A stretch of 17,465 nt of DNA, from positions 1 through 17,465 of the forward strand of contig DAOVSA010000001.1 of the NCBI GenBank assembly GCA_030633635.1. The letters are read 5' to 3'. The position numbers and the translations under genes are program-made. The notes under the pieces were generated by a model, which did not search any database, had not been told where the DNA came from, and saw nothing but the letters and a program-made list of their open reading frames with translations. This DNA is from Candidatus Altarchaeota archaeon. GTDB lineage: Archaea > Altiarchaeota > Altiarchaeia > IMC4 > DAOVSA01. This document shows, in pieces, positions 1 to 6,479 of the stretch (positions are counted from its first letter, which is position 1; every line of letters starts with the position of its first letter).

Positions 1-168
1 AACAACCTAATTTTGGACACCGATTTTGGTGTGATAGAAAATCCCTTGGAATTGGAATCCAAACTGAACCAGATTCCCGGCGCAATAGAAAATGGAATAT
101 TTTCACAAAGACGGCCGGAAAAGGTTGTAATTGGAAGAAAAAATGATGTAGAGGTCTTTGAAAGATGA
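1..168 (+). CDS. rpiA: Ribose-5-phosphate isomerase A, C-terminal fragment
   Basis: The reading frame is open from base 1 and ends at TGA 166-168, giving 55 residues. It contains an IPGAIENGIF segment followed by a hydrophobic VVIG strand, the usual C-terminal signature of ribose-5-phosphate isomerase A, which interconverts ribose 5-phosphate and ribulose 5-phosphate in the cytoplasm. The start and the catalytic residues lie outside the window. The stop overlaps the start of the next gene (ATGA, 165-168), which suggests translational coupling. The family call rests on the short tail alone but the match is characteristic. Confidence 0.8.
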   Translation, partial: NNLILDTDFGVIENPLELESKLNQIPGAIENGIFSQRRPEKVVIGRKNDVEVFER

Positions 169-509
169 AAAATAAGATTATTGTAGTATACATCTCCACC
201 ATGTTGCTTGTTATGTCTTCAGTTACAGTATCTGCAGATTGGAAAAATGATCTTTGCAACCTGGATTGTGGTTTGCTCTCGTTGATATTAACAGTCACCG
301 GATTTGTAGGGATTATAATGATCGCAATTGGTGGGGGATTGATTGTGTTATCTGGCACCCCCTCAGAAAGGGCGAGAGGAAGAGGATATATAATGAATGG
401 AATAATCGGCATATTTATTATATATGCTTTCGTTTTCCTCGCTAATGCGCTCGCGCCGGGTTGTGCACCATCACCAGCAGATATCTCCACGTGGTTTGAT
501 TGCAGGTAG
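165..509 (+). CDS. Small two-helix membrane protein, VirB2/TrbC pilin-like
   Basis: This 114-residue protein has a Sec-type signal peptide (about residues 1-24, small residues before the Asp-25 region). Two hydrophobic helices follow at about 38-62 and 77-97, separated by a short basic loop SGTPSERARGRG at 63-74. That layout (signal peptide, helix, a polar SG.PSERA.RG loop, then a glycine-rich helix) resembles VirB2/TrbC and Mbov_0395-type pilin-like proteins of type IV secretion. Four cysteines (31, 35, 100, 113) lie outside the helices on the likely extracellular side and could form disulfides. It overlaps rpiA by 4 bases. No other secretion gene is visible, so a pilin role is inferred from topology; it could be an unrelated small membrane protein. 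Confidence 0.6.
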   Translation: MKNKIIVVYISTMLLVMSSVTVSADWKNDLCNLDCGLLSLILTVTGFVGIIMIAIGGGLIVLSGTPSERARGRGYIMNGIIGIFIIYAFVFLANALAPGCAPSPADISTWFDCR

Positions 510-511
510 TT

Positions 512-757
512 TTAGTCAATAATGATCTCATATTCTTCAATCACGGGATTTGCGAGTAATTTACTGCACATATCATCCACAGAACTTACTGCATCTTCAC
601 TAGATATTGCATCAATCACCAAGGTTATTATCTTTGCTGTATTGACCTCAGCAACATTTTTATAGTTCAGGTTACCTAACGCCCTTTTTATCATAGCAGC
701 CTCTGGGTTTAACATACCGCTCTTTAACCTTATTTTTACCTGTACAGAAAATTTCAT
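512..757 (-). CDS. purS: Phosphoribosylformylglycinamidine synthase, PurS subunit
   Basis: An 81-residue protein starting MKFSVQVKIRLKSG. PurS bridges PurQ and PurL in the ATP- and glutamine-dependent FGAM synthase of de novo purine synthesis. Family marks are the initial beta strand with K.G.L.PE, the A..IKRAL..L.Y segment, and the C-terminal MC.KLLANPVIEEYEI, which is nearly diagnostic. A TTG at 775 would add six residues and overlap the upstream gene; ATG 757 gives the usual PurS length and leaves one base between the genes, so I prefer it. It is the second gene of a probable operon with GTP cyclohydrolase III. purL and purQ are not in the window. Confidence 0.9.
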   Translation of the reverse strand: MKFSVQVKIRLKSGMLNPEAAMIKRALGNLNYKNVAEVNTAKIITLVIDAISSEDAVSSVDDMCSKLLANPVIEEYEIIID

Positions 758-758
758 T

Positions 759-1487
759 TTATTCGTATTTAACAACTATACGATCCTCTAATTTATTTCT
801 AATATCCTTTAAACCTAAACTAGCTAATCGGATGGCATCCTCGGCGTTTTTTGCAACACCTATTCCTGCCTTCAATCCAATATCCAAACCATCTGTAATT
901 TCATCAAAAGTTTTATCGAGATGTTGTTTATCGAGTTCATTTGATACAGAGATGAAGTTATCCCCCCCCATAAAGAAAACCAAAGCACCTTCCTTTCTCA
1001 ATTTTTGAATTAATTCGTTCTGTACCGCAATTATTCTCTCATAGGAAGTGTAAATATCCTCTTTTGTATGTTTCGTGATATTATCTATATCTATATGGGC
1101 GATTTGAACCAAGTCGCCGCCGATATCTTTAATTTTAAGTGTGCCTTTTTGTTTCTCAGCTCCATTTTCAGCTAACATATCGGTAGCCACCTTCTGTGCA
1201 TCATATGGGGTTTTCCCCAGAGCAACAGCCATGCTTATGGTCACAGGGTATCTTAGATTAATCGTGTTTAAAATTCGGAGATGATCATTCTCGTTCAAAC
1301 CATTTGTAATCGCAATCAGGATATCAAATCGCAATGGAAAAACAATTGCCTTTTTTAGAGAAAATAATTCCAGCAGTTCCCTGTAGATTGTTGATTGCAG
1401 TATCTGAAGATCTGCTTCTCGTTTTGGCTCCGGTGTAACGGTCCACGGACCGTAGTCATCGATCTGAATCAGGGTTATTTGAATCAT
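759..1487 (-). CDS. gch3: GTP cyclohydrolase III (archaeal, FAPy-forming)
   Basis: A 242-residue protein opening MIQITLIQIDDYGPWTVTPEP, very close to the start I remember for the Methanocaldococcus enzyme (MJ0145). The family converts GTP to the formylated pyrimidine FAPy nucleotide, the first step of archaeal riboflavin and F420 synthesis. The two-lobed, nucleotidyl-cyclase-like fold is visible: FPLRFDILIAITNG in the first half, HIDIDN at 131-136 and FFMGGDNF around the GGDN at 174-177 in the second, where acidic residues bind metal. It is near the family length, slightly short. It leads a two-gene operon with purS and has a TATA box 26 bases upstream, so the mRNA is probably leaderless. A palindromic site lies just upstream of that box. 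Confidence 0.93.
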   Translation of the reverse strand: MIQITLIQIDDYGPWTVTPEPKREADLQILQSTIYRELLELFSLKKAIVFPLRFDILIAITNGLNENDHLRILNTINLRYPVTISMAVALGKTPYDAQKVATDMLAENGAEKQKGTLKIKDIGGDLVQIAHIDIDNITKHTKEDIYTSYERIIAVQNELIQKLRKEGALVFFMGGDNFISVSNELDKQHLDKTFDEITDGLDIGLKAGIGVAKNAEDAIRLASLGLKDIRNKLEDRIVVKYE

Positions 1488-1508
1488 ATCTAAGATATAT
1501 GCGCCCAG

Positions 1509-1549
1509 ATATAAATACTCAAAAATGAAAAGTTACTCAAAAATGAGTA
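1509..1549 (-). promoter_or_regulatory. gch3 promoter with palindromic operator-like repeats
   Basis: Read on the minus strand, an AT-rich TATA box lies at about 1509-1517, centred 26 bases before the gch3 ATG. Upstream is a perfect inverted repeat, TACTCA-N4-TGAGTA, at 1534-1549. A second partial copy (1516-1528, identical over 13 bases to 1534-1546) abuts the TATA box. The copies are 18 bases apart, close to two DNA turns. This arrangement fits a repressor covering the TATA box. The TACT...AGTA ends recall my memory of RbkR sites that control archaeal riboflavin genes, but the spacer differs by two bases. Confidence 0.55.
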
Positions 1550-1602
1550 TGAATCAAATAATTTTTCTTGTCGAAATTTATCAACCATCAACCACACCTT
1601 AA

Positions 1603-2157
1603 TCACATAACGCTGATTTGTCGTATTTCAACCCGTCTTATCGGACATATCCGCTTAATTTTCCGATAGATCTCTCCACCCAATTTCCCGAATAATGCCA
1701 GTTGTATGAATTGATCAAAATTCGTATTTTCATATCTGGTTAAGACTGTTGAGATCATTTGAGTTATTTCTTTCTTTCTGCCGGTCTTTATAATGTTTGT
1801 GGATATAACCATGATTTTTATCCTGATTTTAGCAGAATCTACGTTAAGATCTGTTATATAATCTATCTTACTGGATCCCTTACGTATTTTAGATCTTAAA
1901 TAACCCCGATTGACATCAAACTTTTTAAACTTTGTGTTTGCTTTCTCCCCATTTACATTGACGATTTCAAAGACCAATTTTAAGTGTTGCTTTGATTTAT
2001 CCTGAGTTAGATCACTGAGAGAAACCCCAGCCGTTCGTCCGATCAAATCATTTGGTGCATTTGCCATGGTAATTCCAAGTTCCCGGTGCTCGAAATTCCC
2101 GGGAGCCAGTATTTCATAAGTACCCTTTCTTTTCCACGAATCAATTTTTTTGGCCAT
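1603..2157 (-). CDS. rps3ae: 30S ribosomal protein eS1 (S3Ae)
   Basis: A 184-residue basic protein of the small ribosomal subunit. The start KKIDSWKRKGTYEILAP, the stretch IGRTAGVSLSDLT, and the later LRSKIRKGSSKIDYITDL are typical of eS1/S3Ae. It is slightly shorter than the roughly 195-205 residues usual in archaea, with the tail trimmed after RRVEIRQ. It is last in a minus-strand cluster rps15-pcc1-rps3ae, starting 17 bases after the pcc1 stop, so it is probably cotranscribed with them. Confidence 0.93.
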   Translation of the reverse strand: MAKKIDSWKRKGTYEILAPGNFEHRELGITMANAPNDLIGRTAGVSLSDLTQDKSKQHLKLVFEIVNVNGEKANTKFKKFDVNRGYLRSKIRKGSSKIDYITDLNVDSAKIRIKIMVISTNIIKTGRKKEITQMISTVLTRYENTNFDQFIQLALFGKLGGEIYRKIKRICPIRRVEIRQISVM

Positions 2158-2174
2158 TTTATATCATATATTGT

Positions 2175-2387
2175 TCATTCTATCATTTTCTCTGCCACAC
2201 GTTGACAGCATATTATGTCATCTAATGTTGCCAGTAAGGTATGTAAATTGTTTGATTCCACTATAGTAACTATTTTATCATCCTTTGGACAGGTTCTTAT
2301 CCTTAGAGTATCTAACTGGACATTGTCCAGATCTAATGACTGTGCAATATTTTCCGGACTTTTGGATTCGGTCGTTAGTATTGCCAT
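2175..2387 (-). CDS. pcc1: KEOPS complex subunit Pcc1
   Basis: A 70-residue protein (73 if an ATG at 2396 is used). Pcc1 is the dimerising subunit of the KEOPS complex that transfers threonylcarbamoyl to A37 of ANN-decoding tRNAs (t6A). The Pcc1 pattern is visible: a strand with S..A..IAQSLDLDN, then TIVESNNLHTLLATLDDIICC, the last part being the helix that contacts Kae1. The position between rps15 and rps3ae is a familiar euryarchaeal arrangement. Another t6A enzyme, the Sua5/YrdC protein, is encoded at 11232-11816. Kae1, Bud32 and Cgi121 are not here. Confidence 0.85.
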   Translation of the reverse strand: MAILTTESKSPENIAQSLDLDNVQLDTLRIRTCPKDDKIVTIVESNNLHTLLATLDDIICCQRVAEKMIE

Positions 2388-2406
2388 ATGCAGCATCTAT
2401 AACACC

Positions 2407-2859
2407 CTACACCAGTAACTTTGCCTTTTCCGGTTCATATAACCAATTACTTGGCAATTTTTTGGTTCTTTTGTAGTATTTCGCCAAACGATGTATCTTC
2501 GATTCAATGAGTTGTAAACCCCTTCGATTGTGAATATCTTTCGGGTTTCGCTCCATATGCTCTCGCAAATTTACCGCCTCTTTGATCAAATTTTGTAAAT
2601 CTTCCGGAATTTCATCCACCAGTTCATTTTCCGCGAGGATTTTAACCAGTTTCTTACCAACAATCCGTTTAACTGATGGAATACCGTACTGGTCCCTGAG
2701 TATGATTCCTATCCTGCTGGCTGAGATTTCATCCTTCCTCAACTTGATTATGAGTTCTTCCGTCTCATCCGGACCATAACTCGCCCAATCTGGTGCGATA
2801 TTTCCCAATGGTTTGGTTGAACTACTTTTCCCCTTCTTTCGTGCGTGCATTCGTGCCAT
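2407..2859 (-). CDS. rps15: 30S ribosomal protein uS15 (S15P)
   Basis: A 150-residue protein starting [14 protein letters not shown], the standard archaeal uS15 N-terminus. A TTG at 2895 would add 12 hydrophobic residues that the family lacks, so ATG 2859 is chosen. uS15 binds the central domain of 16S rRNA early in small-subunit assembly. Visible marks are [15 protein letters not shown], the [14 protein letters not shown] segment, and the conserved helical [20 protein letters not shown] near the C-terminus. It is first in the rps15-pcc1-rps3ae cluster and divergent from pyrK, with 62 bases between the two starts. Confidence 0.95.
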   Translation of the reverse strand: MARMHARKKGKSSSTKPLGNIAPDWASYGPDETEELIIKLRKDEISASRIGIILRDQYGIPSVKRIVGKKLVKILAENELVDEIPEDLQNLIKEAVNLREHMERNPKDIHNRRGLQLIESKIHRLAKYYKRTKKLPSNWLYEPEKAKLLV

Positions 2860-2892
2860 TTTATAGATGATAATATATGTATGAGAGTAATA

Positions 2893-2903
2893 CAATAAAT
2901 AAC
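2893..2903. promoter_or_regulatory. TATA element(s) of the divergent rps15/pyrK promoters
   Basis: The AATAAATAA run is centred about 24 bases before the pyrK ATG (2922), the spacing of a leaderless archaeal promoter. Read on the other strand, the same run (TTATTTATT) would start rps15 mRNA about 14 bases before its ATG at 2859. A second AT-rich run at 2871-2880 is too close to the rps15 ATG for normal spacing. One shared element for both directions is therefore possible. Confidence 0.4.
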
Positions 2904-2921
2904 ACCTAGAATGATATTAAA

Positions 2922-3680
2922 ATGCAAATTCTAAAAATCGAGGATAAAATCCGAGAAACCTACAATATCACAACCTTAAGATTCAATCATGTTATTAATG
3001 CCAAACCCGGCCAGTTTGTCATGGTCTGGATACCATCATTCTCAGAAAAACCATTTTCTTTGTCATATATGCCCCAGACAGGTATAACCATTGATGCTGT
3101 TGGTCCTTTTTCCAACAAATTGTCTACCTTGGAGATCGGAGATAAAATTGGGATCAGGGGGCCCTATGGAAATAGCTTTGAGTTAAAAGGTAAAAAAATT
3201 CTTGTGATCGGTGGCGGCATTGGTATGGTCCCATTAGTACCTTTAATTGAGGAGAATAAAGAAAATAAATTTACCACTCTAATCGGGGCAAGAACAAGGC
3301 AGGATTTGATCTTCATTAGTAGGATAAAGGAAAATTCGGAGGTTATAATTACCACCCAGGATGGAAGTGCGGGAATCAAGGGTTACGTAACGGATCCGAT
3401 AGACGATTTACTAAAAAAGGAAGATTACGATGAAATTGTTACCTGCGGACCGGAAGCTATGATGATGAAGGTATTGGATATAGCTAATACACATGAAATT
3501 CCCACACAATTGAGCCTGGAAAGATATATGAAGTGCGGACTCGGGATTTGTGGATCTTGTAGTATAGGCAGTCTGAGGGTTTGTAGGGACGGGCCGGTTT
3601 TTTGGGCAGATGAACTAAAAAATACTGAATTTGGGAGATTTAAAAGGAATATTGGTGGTAGAAAAAATGAGATCTCTTGA
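2922..3680 (+). CDS. pyrK: Dihydroorotate dehydrogenase electron-transfer subunit
   Basis: A 252-residue flavin and iron-sulfur protein that passes electrons from dihydroorotate (through PyrD) to NAD in pyrimidine synthesis. The FAD-binding barrel is seen at about residues 1-90 (PGQFVMVW, EKPFSLSY, GPYGNSF). The NAD-binding half begins with ILVIGGGIGMVPLVPL near 91-107. The 2Fe-2S site near the C-terminus is C205, C210, C213 and C221 (Cx4Cx2Cx7C), all intact. The length is normal. Its partner pyrD is not adjacent; ribosomal genes lie upstream and secE downstream. Other related NADH-linked ferredoxin reductases share the fold, but the cysteine spacing and length fit PyrK best. Confidence 0.87.
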   Translation: MQILKIEDKIRETYNITTLRFNHVINAKPGQFVMVWIPSFSEKPFSLSYMPQTGITIDAVGPFSNKLSTLEIGDKIGIRGPYGNSFELKGKKILVIGGGIGMVPLVPLIEENKENKFTTLIGARTRQDLIFISRIKENSEVIITTQDGSAGIKGYVTDPIDDLLKKEDYDEIVTCGPEAMMMKVLDIANTHEIPTQLSLERYMKCGLGICGSCSIGSLRVCRDGPVFWADELKNTEFGRFKRNIGGRKNEIS

Positions 3681-3683
3681 TGA

Positions 3684-3694
3684 CATATATAATG
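3684..3694 (+). promoter_or_regulatory. TATA box for secE-spt5-ilvB
   Basis: The CATATATAATG element lies just after the pyrK stop, centred about 32 bases before the secE ATG. Transcription would start near 3712, leaving a leader of about 8 bases. The 40-base gap also holds a 13-codon open frame starting ATG 3668 in the pyrK tail, which I do not consider a gene. Confidence 0.45.
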
Positions 3695-3720
3695 CAATGC
3701 ATAAATAAGTAAAACGATGA

Positions 3721-3912
3721 ATGCAGAGAATGGGAATACAAAGATTAATCAAATTATTCAAAGAACTTAGGAGAATACTTAGACTCACGCGAAAACCAAA
3801 AAGATCAGAGTTCGAGGAAGTCGCCAAGATAACTGGCTTGGGAATGCTCCTGATTGGTTTTATTGGTTTTGTCATATTTCTGATCTCCCAACTGATTAGG
3901 GGAGGGGCATAA
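3721..3912 (+). CDS. secE: Protein translocase SecE (Sec61 gamma)
   Basis: A 63-residue single-span membrane protein. It has an amphipathic basic N-terminal helix (IQRLIKLFKELRRILRLTRKPKRSEF, with KPKRSEFEEVAKIT as the clamp region) followed by one transmembrane helix at about 39-58 (GMLLIGFIGFVIFLIS). SecE holds the two halves of the SecY channel together. Identity is supported by the motif RKP.R.EF..VAK.TG and by the following spt5 gene, the usual archaeal neighbour. An internal ATG at 3730 is an alternative start. Confidence 0.9.
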   Translation: MQRMGIQRLIKLFKELRRILRLTRKPKRSEFEEVAKITGLGMLLIGFIGFVIFLISQLIRGGA

Positions 3913-3936
3913 GAAGATTAGATAAAAGGTGGTATC

Positions 3937-4416
3937 TTGATTTATGTACTCAAATCGACGGCCGGGCAGGAAAGAGTGGTAGCAGAGATATTATATAGAG
4001 AGGCGAAAAATCAGGGAGCGGAGATATACTCTGTTTTCTACTCTACAGCATTAAAGGGATATATACTTGTAGAGGCAGACTCTCCAGGAACGATCGATAA
4101 TATATCCAGATCAATCCCAAAAACTCGTGGGTTATTACTCAAAAGAAAGGGTGATTTGTCATCAGCGGGAACTATCTCTCTTGAGGATTTGGAAACTATC
4201 ATAGTTCCAAAAAAGGTTGTGACTAGAATCCATAGGGGAGATTTAATCGAACTAATTGCCGGCCCATTTAAAAGTGAAAAGGCCAGGATTGTTCGAATTG
4301 ACAAGGATAAAAATGAGGTTACCGTGGAACTGATAGAAGCAGCAGTCCCCATACCAATTACCGTACGTGGGGATGATGTTAAGATTTTAAAAAGTGTTGA
4401 AGAGGATGAAAAATAA
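3937..4416 (+). CDS. spt5: Transcription elongation factor Spt5 (NusG family)
   Basis: A 159-residue protein with an N-terminal NGN domain (IYVLKSTAGQERVVAEIL, then KGYILVEADSP) and a C-terminal KOW domain at about 107-153 (GDLIELIAGPFKSEKARI). With Spt4 it binds the RNA polymerase clamp and promotes elongation. The start is TTG 3937; it is supported by an AGGTGG ribosome-binding site at 3927-3932, four bases away, and by alignment with the archaeal NusG start. It lies 24 bases after secE, then 2 bases before an acetolactate synthase gene. The ribosomal stalk genes (uL11, uL1, uL10, P1) that usually follow are absent here. Confidence 0.95.
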   Translation: MIYVLKSTAGQERVVAEILYREAKNQGAEIYSVFYSTALKGYILVEADSPGTIDNISRSIPKTRGLLLKRKGDLSSAGTISLEDLETIIVPKKVVTRIHRGDLIELIAGPFKSEKARIVRIDKDKNEVTVELIEAAVPIPITVRGDDVKILKSVEEDEK

Positions 4417-4418
4417 AA

Positions 4419-6101
4419 ATGAATGGTGCCGAAGCTATTGTAAAATCATTGGAGGAAGAAGGTGTTGAGCACCTTTTTGGAATTCTTGGAGGTGCTATCC
4501 TGGATGTTTATGATGTTTTGTATAAACATGGACCCCGGCACATTTTAACGAGACACGAGCAGTCTGCGGCACATGCAGCGGCAGGATACGCAAGAGCCTC
4601 CGGAAAGGTTGGTGTATGTATGGCGACTTCTGGCCCGGGAGCGACCAATCTCGTAACTGGAATTGCAGATGCATACATAGATTCCGTCCCGATGGTTGCA
4701 TTAACTGGCCAGGTTCCGACATTTATGATTGGAAACGACGCATTTCAAGAGGCAGATATCATCGGCATCACAATGCCTATAACCAAATACAACTTTCAGA
4801 TAAAATCTCCTGATGATATTCCTTTAACAATCAAGTCAGCATTTGAAATTGCATCCACGAGACGACAGGGCCCTGTTTTAGTCGATCTACCCAAGGATAC
4901 TCAACAAGCTGAACTAAAACACAAATTTAAATATCCAGCCGAGGTAAAATTGCCAGGATACAAGGTTGTTGTTGGTAGTGGTCATCCACTAAGACTAAAA
5001 GAAGCAGCAAAGTTATTATTGAATTCAGAAAGACCAATGATTATGGCAGGTGGCGGCGTAATTGCTTCAAATGCATCTAAAGAACTCTTGACACTTGCAG
5101 AATCTCTTGGAATACCTGTTACTACCACTCTAATGGGTAAGGGCGTATTCCCAGAGGACCATCCACTTTCTCTTGGCATGGTTGGTATGCACGGCAGGAA
5201 AACTGCAAATTTGATGATATCCACATGTGATGTACTTCTTGCCATAGGGTGCCGGTTTTCAGATCGGGTTACTGCAAATGTGGAGTATTTCGCCCCGGAC
5301 GCAAAGATAATCCATGCAGATATAGATCCCTCAGAAATAGGAAAAAATGTAAGCGTTGATGTCCCAATCGTTGGCGATTCTAGGTTAATACTCAAAAATC
5401 TCATTGAAATCACTGAAAAATTAAAAAATAAGGAAAAGGCAGAGTGGAATAAAAGACTACGGGAATTCAAAAAGGAATTTGCCCCCGAGTATGACTATGA
5501 TGAGGTTCCAATAAAACCACAACGGGTTATTAAGGAACTCAACGCCTTGATAGACGATAAAACAATAATAACAACCGAAGTCGGACAATGCCAGATGTGG
5601 GCTGCCCACTACCTGAACATAAAGAATCCCCGCACGTTTATATCTTCCGGTGGTTTGGGAACCATGGGTGCCGGATTTCCATATGCAATTGGGGCCAAGG
5701 TTGCAAGACCCGAATGCAAGGTCATAGATGTCGGAAGTGAGGGTAGTTTCCTGATGACCGGACAGGATATGGCAACCTGTATCGAGGAAAAAATTCCAGT
5801 TACCGTTCTACTCTTGGACAATCGCTACCTGGGGATGGTAAAACAATGGCAGGATCTATTTTACGATAAAAGACGATCTCACACGTATCTGGGAGAAAGC
5901 CCGGATTTTGTAAAGTACGCCGATGCATTTGGTGCAAAAGGAATCAAGGTAGAGCATCCGGATGAGATAAAGCCAGCACTAATCGAAGCGATGAACTCGG
6001 ATACCGCCCATATTATCGATGTTTTGGTAGATCCGCATGAACATGTACTCCCAATGGTTAAGGCGGGTGGAAGACTGAATCAAATGATCGAGAAACGTTG
6101 A
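4419..6101 (+). CDS. ilvB: Acetolactate synthase, large (catalytic) subunit
   Basis: A 560-residue thiamine-diphosphate enzyme joining two pyruvates, or pyruvate and 2-oxobutyrate, in branched-chain amino acid synthesis. The three family domains are visible: an N-terminal PYR domain with the catalytic glutamate E47 in RHEQSAAHAAAGYARASG and SGPGATN at 71-77, a central FAD-type domain (PMIMAGGGV, GCRFSDRVT), and a C-terminal PP domain ending NRYLGMVKQWQ. The metal-binding motif, usually GDGSF, reads GSEGSF with E441; N468 at the far end is kept. No ilvN regulatory subunit gene follows. The gap from spt5 is 2 bases, so it is probably translated from the same mRNA. The closest alternative is another family member such as a catabolic acetolactate synthase. 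Confidence 0.88.
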   Translation: MNGAEAIVKSLEEEGVEHLFGILGGAILDVYDVLYKHGPRHILTRHEQSAAHAAAGYARASGKVGVCMATSGPGATNLVTGIADAYIDSVPMVALTGQVPTFMIGNDAFQEADIIGITMPITKYNFQIKSPDDIPLTIKSAFEIASTRRQGPVLVDLPKDTQQAELKHKFKYPAEVKLPGYKVVVGSGHPLRLKEAAKLLLNSERPMIMAGGGVIASNASKELLTLAESLGIPVTTTLMGKGVFPEDHPLSLGMVGMHGRKTANLMISTCDVLLAIGCRFSDRVTANVEYFAPDAKIIHADIDPSEIGKNVSVDVPIVGDSRLILKNLIEITEKLKNKEKAEWNKRLREFKKEFAPEYDYDEVPIKPQRVIKELNALIDDKTIITTEVGQCQMWAAHYLNIKNPRTFISSGGLGTMGAGFPYAIGAKVARPECKVIDVGSEGSFLMTGQDMATCIEEKIPVTVLLLDNRYLGMVKQWQDLFYDKRRSHTYLGESPDFVKYADAFGAKGIKVEHPDEIKPALIEAMNSDTAHIIDVLVDPHEHVLPMVKAGGRLNQMIEKR

Positions 6102-6148
6102 GGTTTCCTTTCACCTTTCATATTGTCCCATAACTCATTCTTCTATTA

Positions 6149-6166
6149 CAGCCTATTCAGCCTATT
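6149..6166 (+). repeat. Tandem 9-bp repeat, two copies
   Basis: CAGCCTATT occurs twice in direct succession between ilvB and the Trm112-like gene. The surrounding 6102-6148 is pyrimidine-rich and may include the ilvB transcription end. No function is assigned. Confidence 0.6.
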
Positions 6167-6190
6167 AATTCTAAATAAATAATTTATAAT

Positions 6191-6349
6191 ATGGATGAAA
6201 AATTATTGGAGATATTGGCATGTCCCGCATGTAAAGGAAGTTTGGAACTAGAGAATAACGCACTAATTTGCAATAAATGTAAGTTAAGGTACAAAATAGA
6301 GGACGACATCCCGATAATGTTGGTGGATGAAGCAGAAAAGATAGGATAA
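6191..6349 (+). CDS. Trm112-like zinc protein
   Basis: A 52-residue protein, MDEKLLEILACPACKGSLEL..., with two cysteine pairs (C11/C14 and C27/C30) and the ending DDIPIMLVDEA. This is the compact Trm112/YcaR fold. In eukaryotes and haloarchaea Trm112 proteins stabilise and activate several SAM-dependent methyltransferases that modify tRNA, rRNA and release factors. The start is ATG 6191, preceded by AT-rich DNA (6164-6182) that can supply a TATA box. The stop comes one base before a tRNA-Ser gene, so the two may share a transcript. The partner methyltransferases are not in the window. Confidence 0.85.
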   Translation: MDEKLLEILACPACKGSLELENNALICNKCKLRYKIEDDIPIMLVDEAEKIG

Positions 6350-6350
6350 T

Positions 6351-6454
6351 GCCGAGGTGGCGGAGTCCGGCTAAACGCGCGGGCCTTGAGTTAAATTTAG
6401 ACAGGAAAGCCCGTGTTCCTTGTGAACACTTGGGTTCGAATCCCAACCTCGGCG
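6351..6454 (+). tRNA. tRNA-Ser(UGA), with 17-nt intron
   Basis: The acceptor stem GCCGAGG pairs fully with CCTCGGC (6447-6453), and the discriminator base is G73 at 6454, as in archaeal tRNA-Ser. The T arm is TTGGG-TTCGAAT-CCCAA. A long variable arm (GTTC/GAAC stem) makes it class II. The anticodon stem CGGGC/GCCCG is interrupted by extra bases; removing 6391-6407 leaves the loop CTTGAGA with anticodon TGA at 6387-6389. The D stem is GCG/CGC. CCA is not encoded. Leucine was considered, but G73 and the anticodon point to serine. Confidence 0.9.
6391..6407 (+). other. Intron of tRNA-Ser(UGA)
   Basis: A 17-base insert lies between positions 37 and 38, the canonical archaeal site. The loop bases CTTG (6385-6388) can pair with CAGG (6402-6405) of the intron to form the four-base-pair central helix. 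That leaves three-base bulges AG/T and AA/A around the splice points: a bulge-helix motif for the archaeal splicing endonuclease. The distal helix in the intron is weak or absent, so the motif is of the relaxed form. Confidence 0.8.
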
Positions 6455-6457
6455 AAC

Positions 6458-6479
6458 CTTTCTTTTTATAAAAAGAAAG
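6458..6479. terminator. Perfect 22-bp AT-rich palindrome after tRNA-Ser
   Basis: The palindrome CTTTCTTTTTAT/ATAAAAAGAAAG starts four bases after the tRNA-Ser end. It contains a run of five Ts, which is enough to end archaeal transcription, and its centre and the following TATAAAAG (about 6482-6489) could serve as promoter elements for downstream transcription. The termination role is inferred from position and the T tract. Confidence 0.4.

Noticed and set aside
758..775. TTG start for purS giving six more residues
   Set aside because: It overlaps gch3, and the family usually begins at the MKFSV strand.
2860..2895. TTG start for uS15 giving twelve more residues
   Set aside because: Archaeal uS15 starts at [10 protein letters not shown]; the extension is hydrophobic and unlike the family.
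3668..3709. A 13-codon frame between pyrK and secE
   Set aside because: It overlaps the pyrK end and the secE TATA box and has no recognisable content.
4982..5470. A 162-codon minus-strand frame
   Set aside because: It is a shadow of the acetolactate synthase gene on the other strand.
6351..6454. Reading the class II tRNA as tRNA-Leu
   Set aside because: The discriminator base is G and, after intron removal, the anticodon is TGA, both fitting serine.
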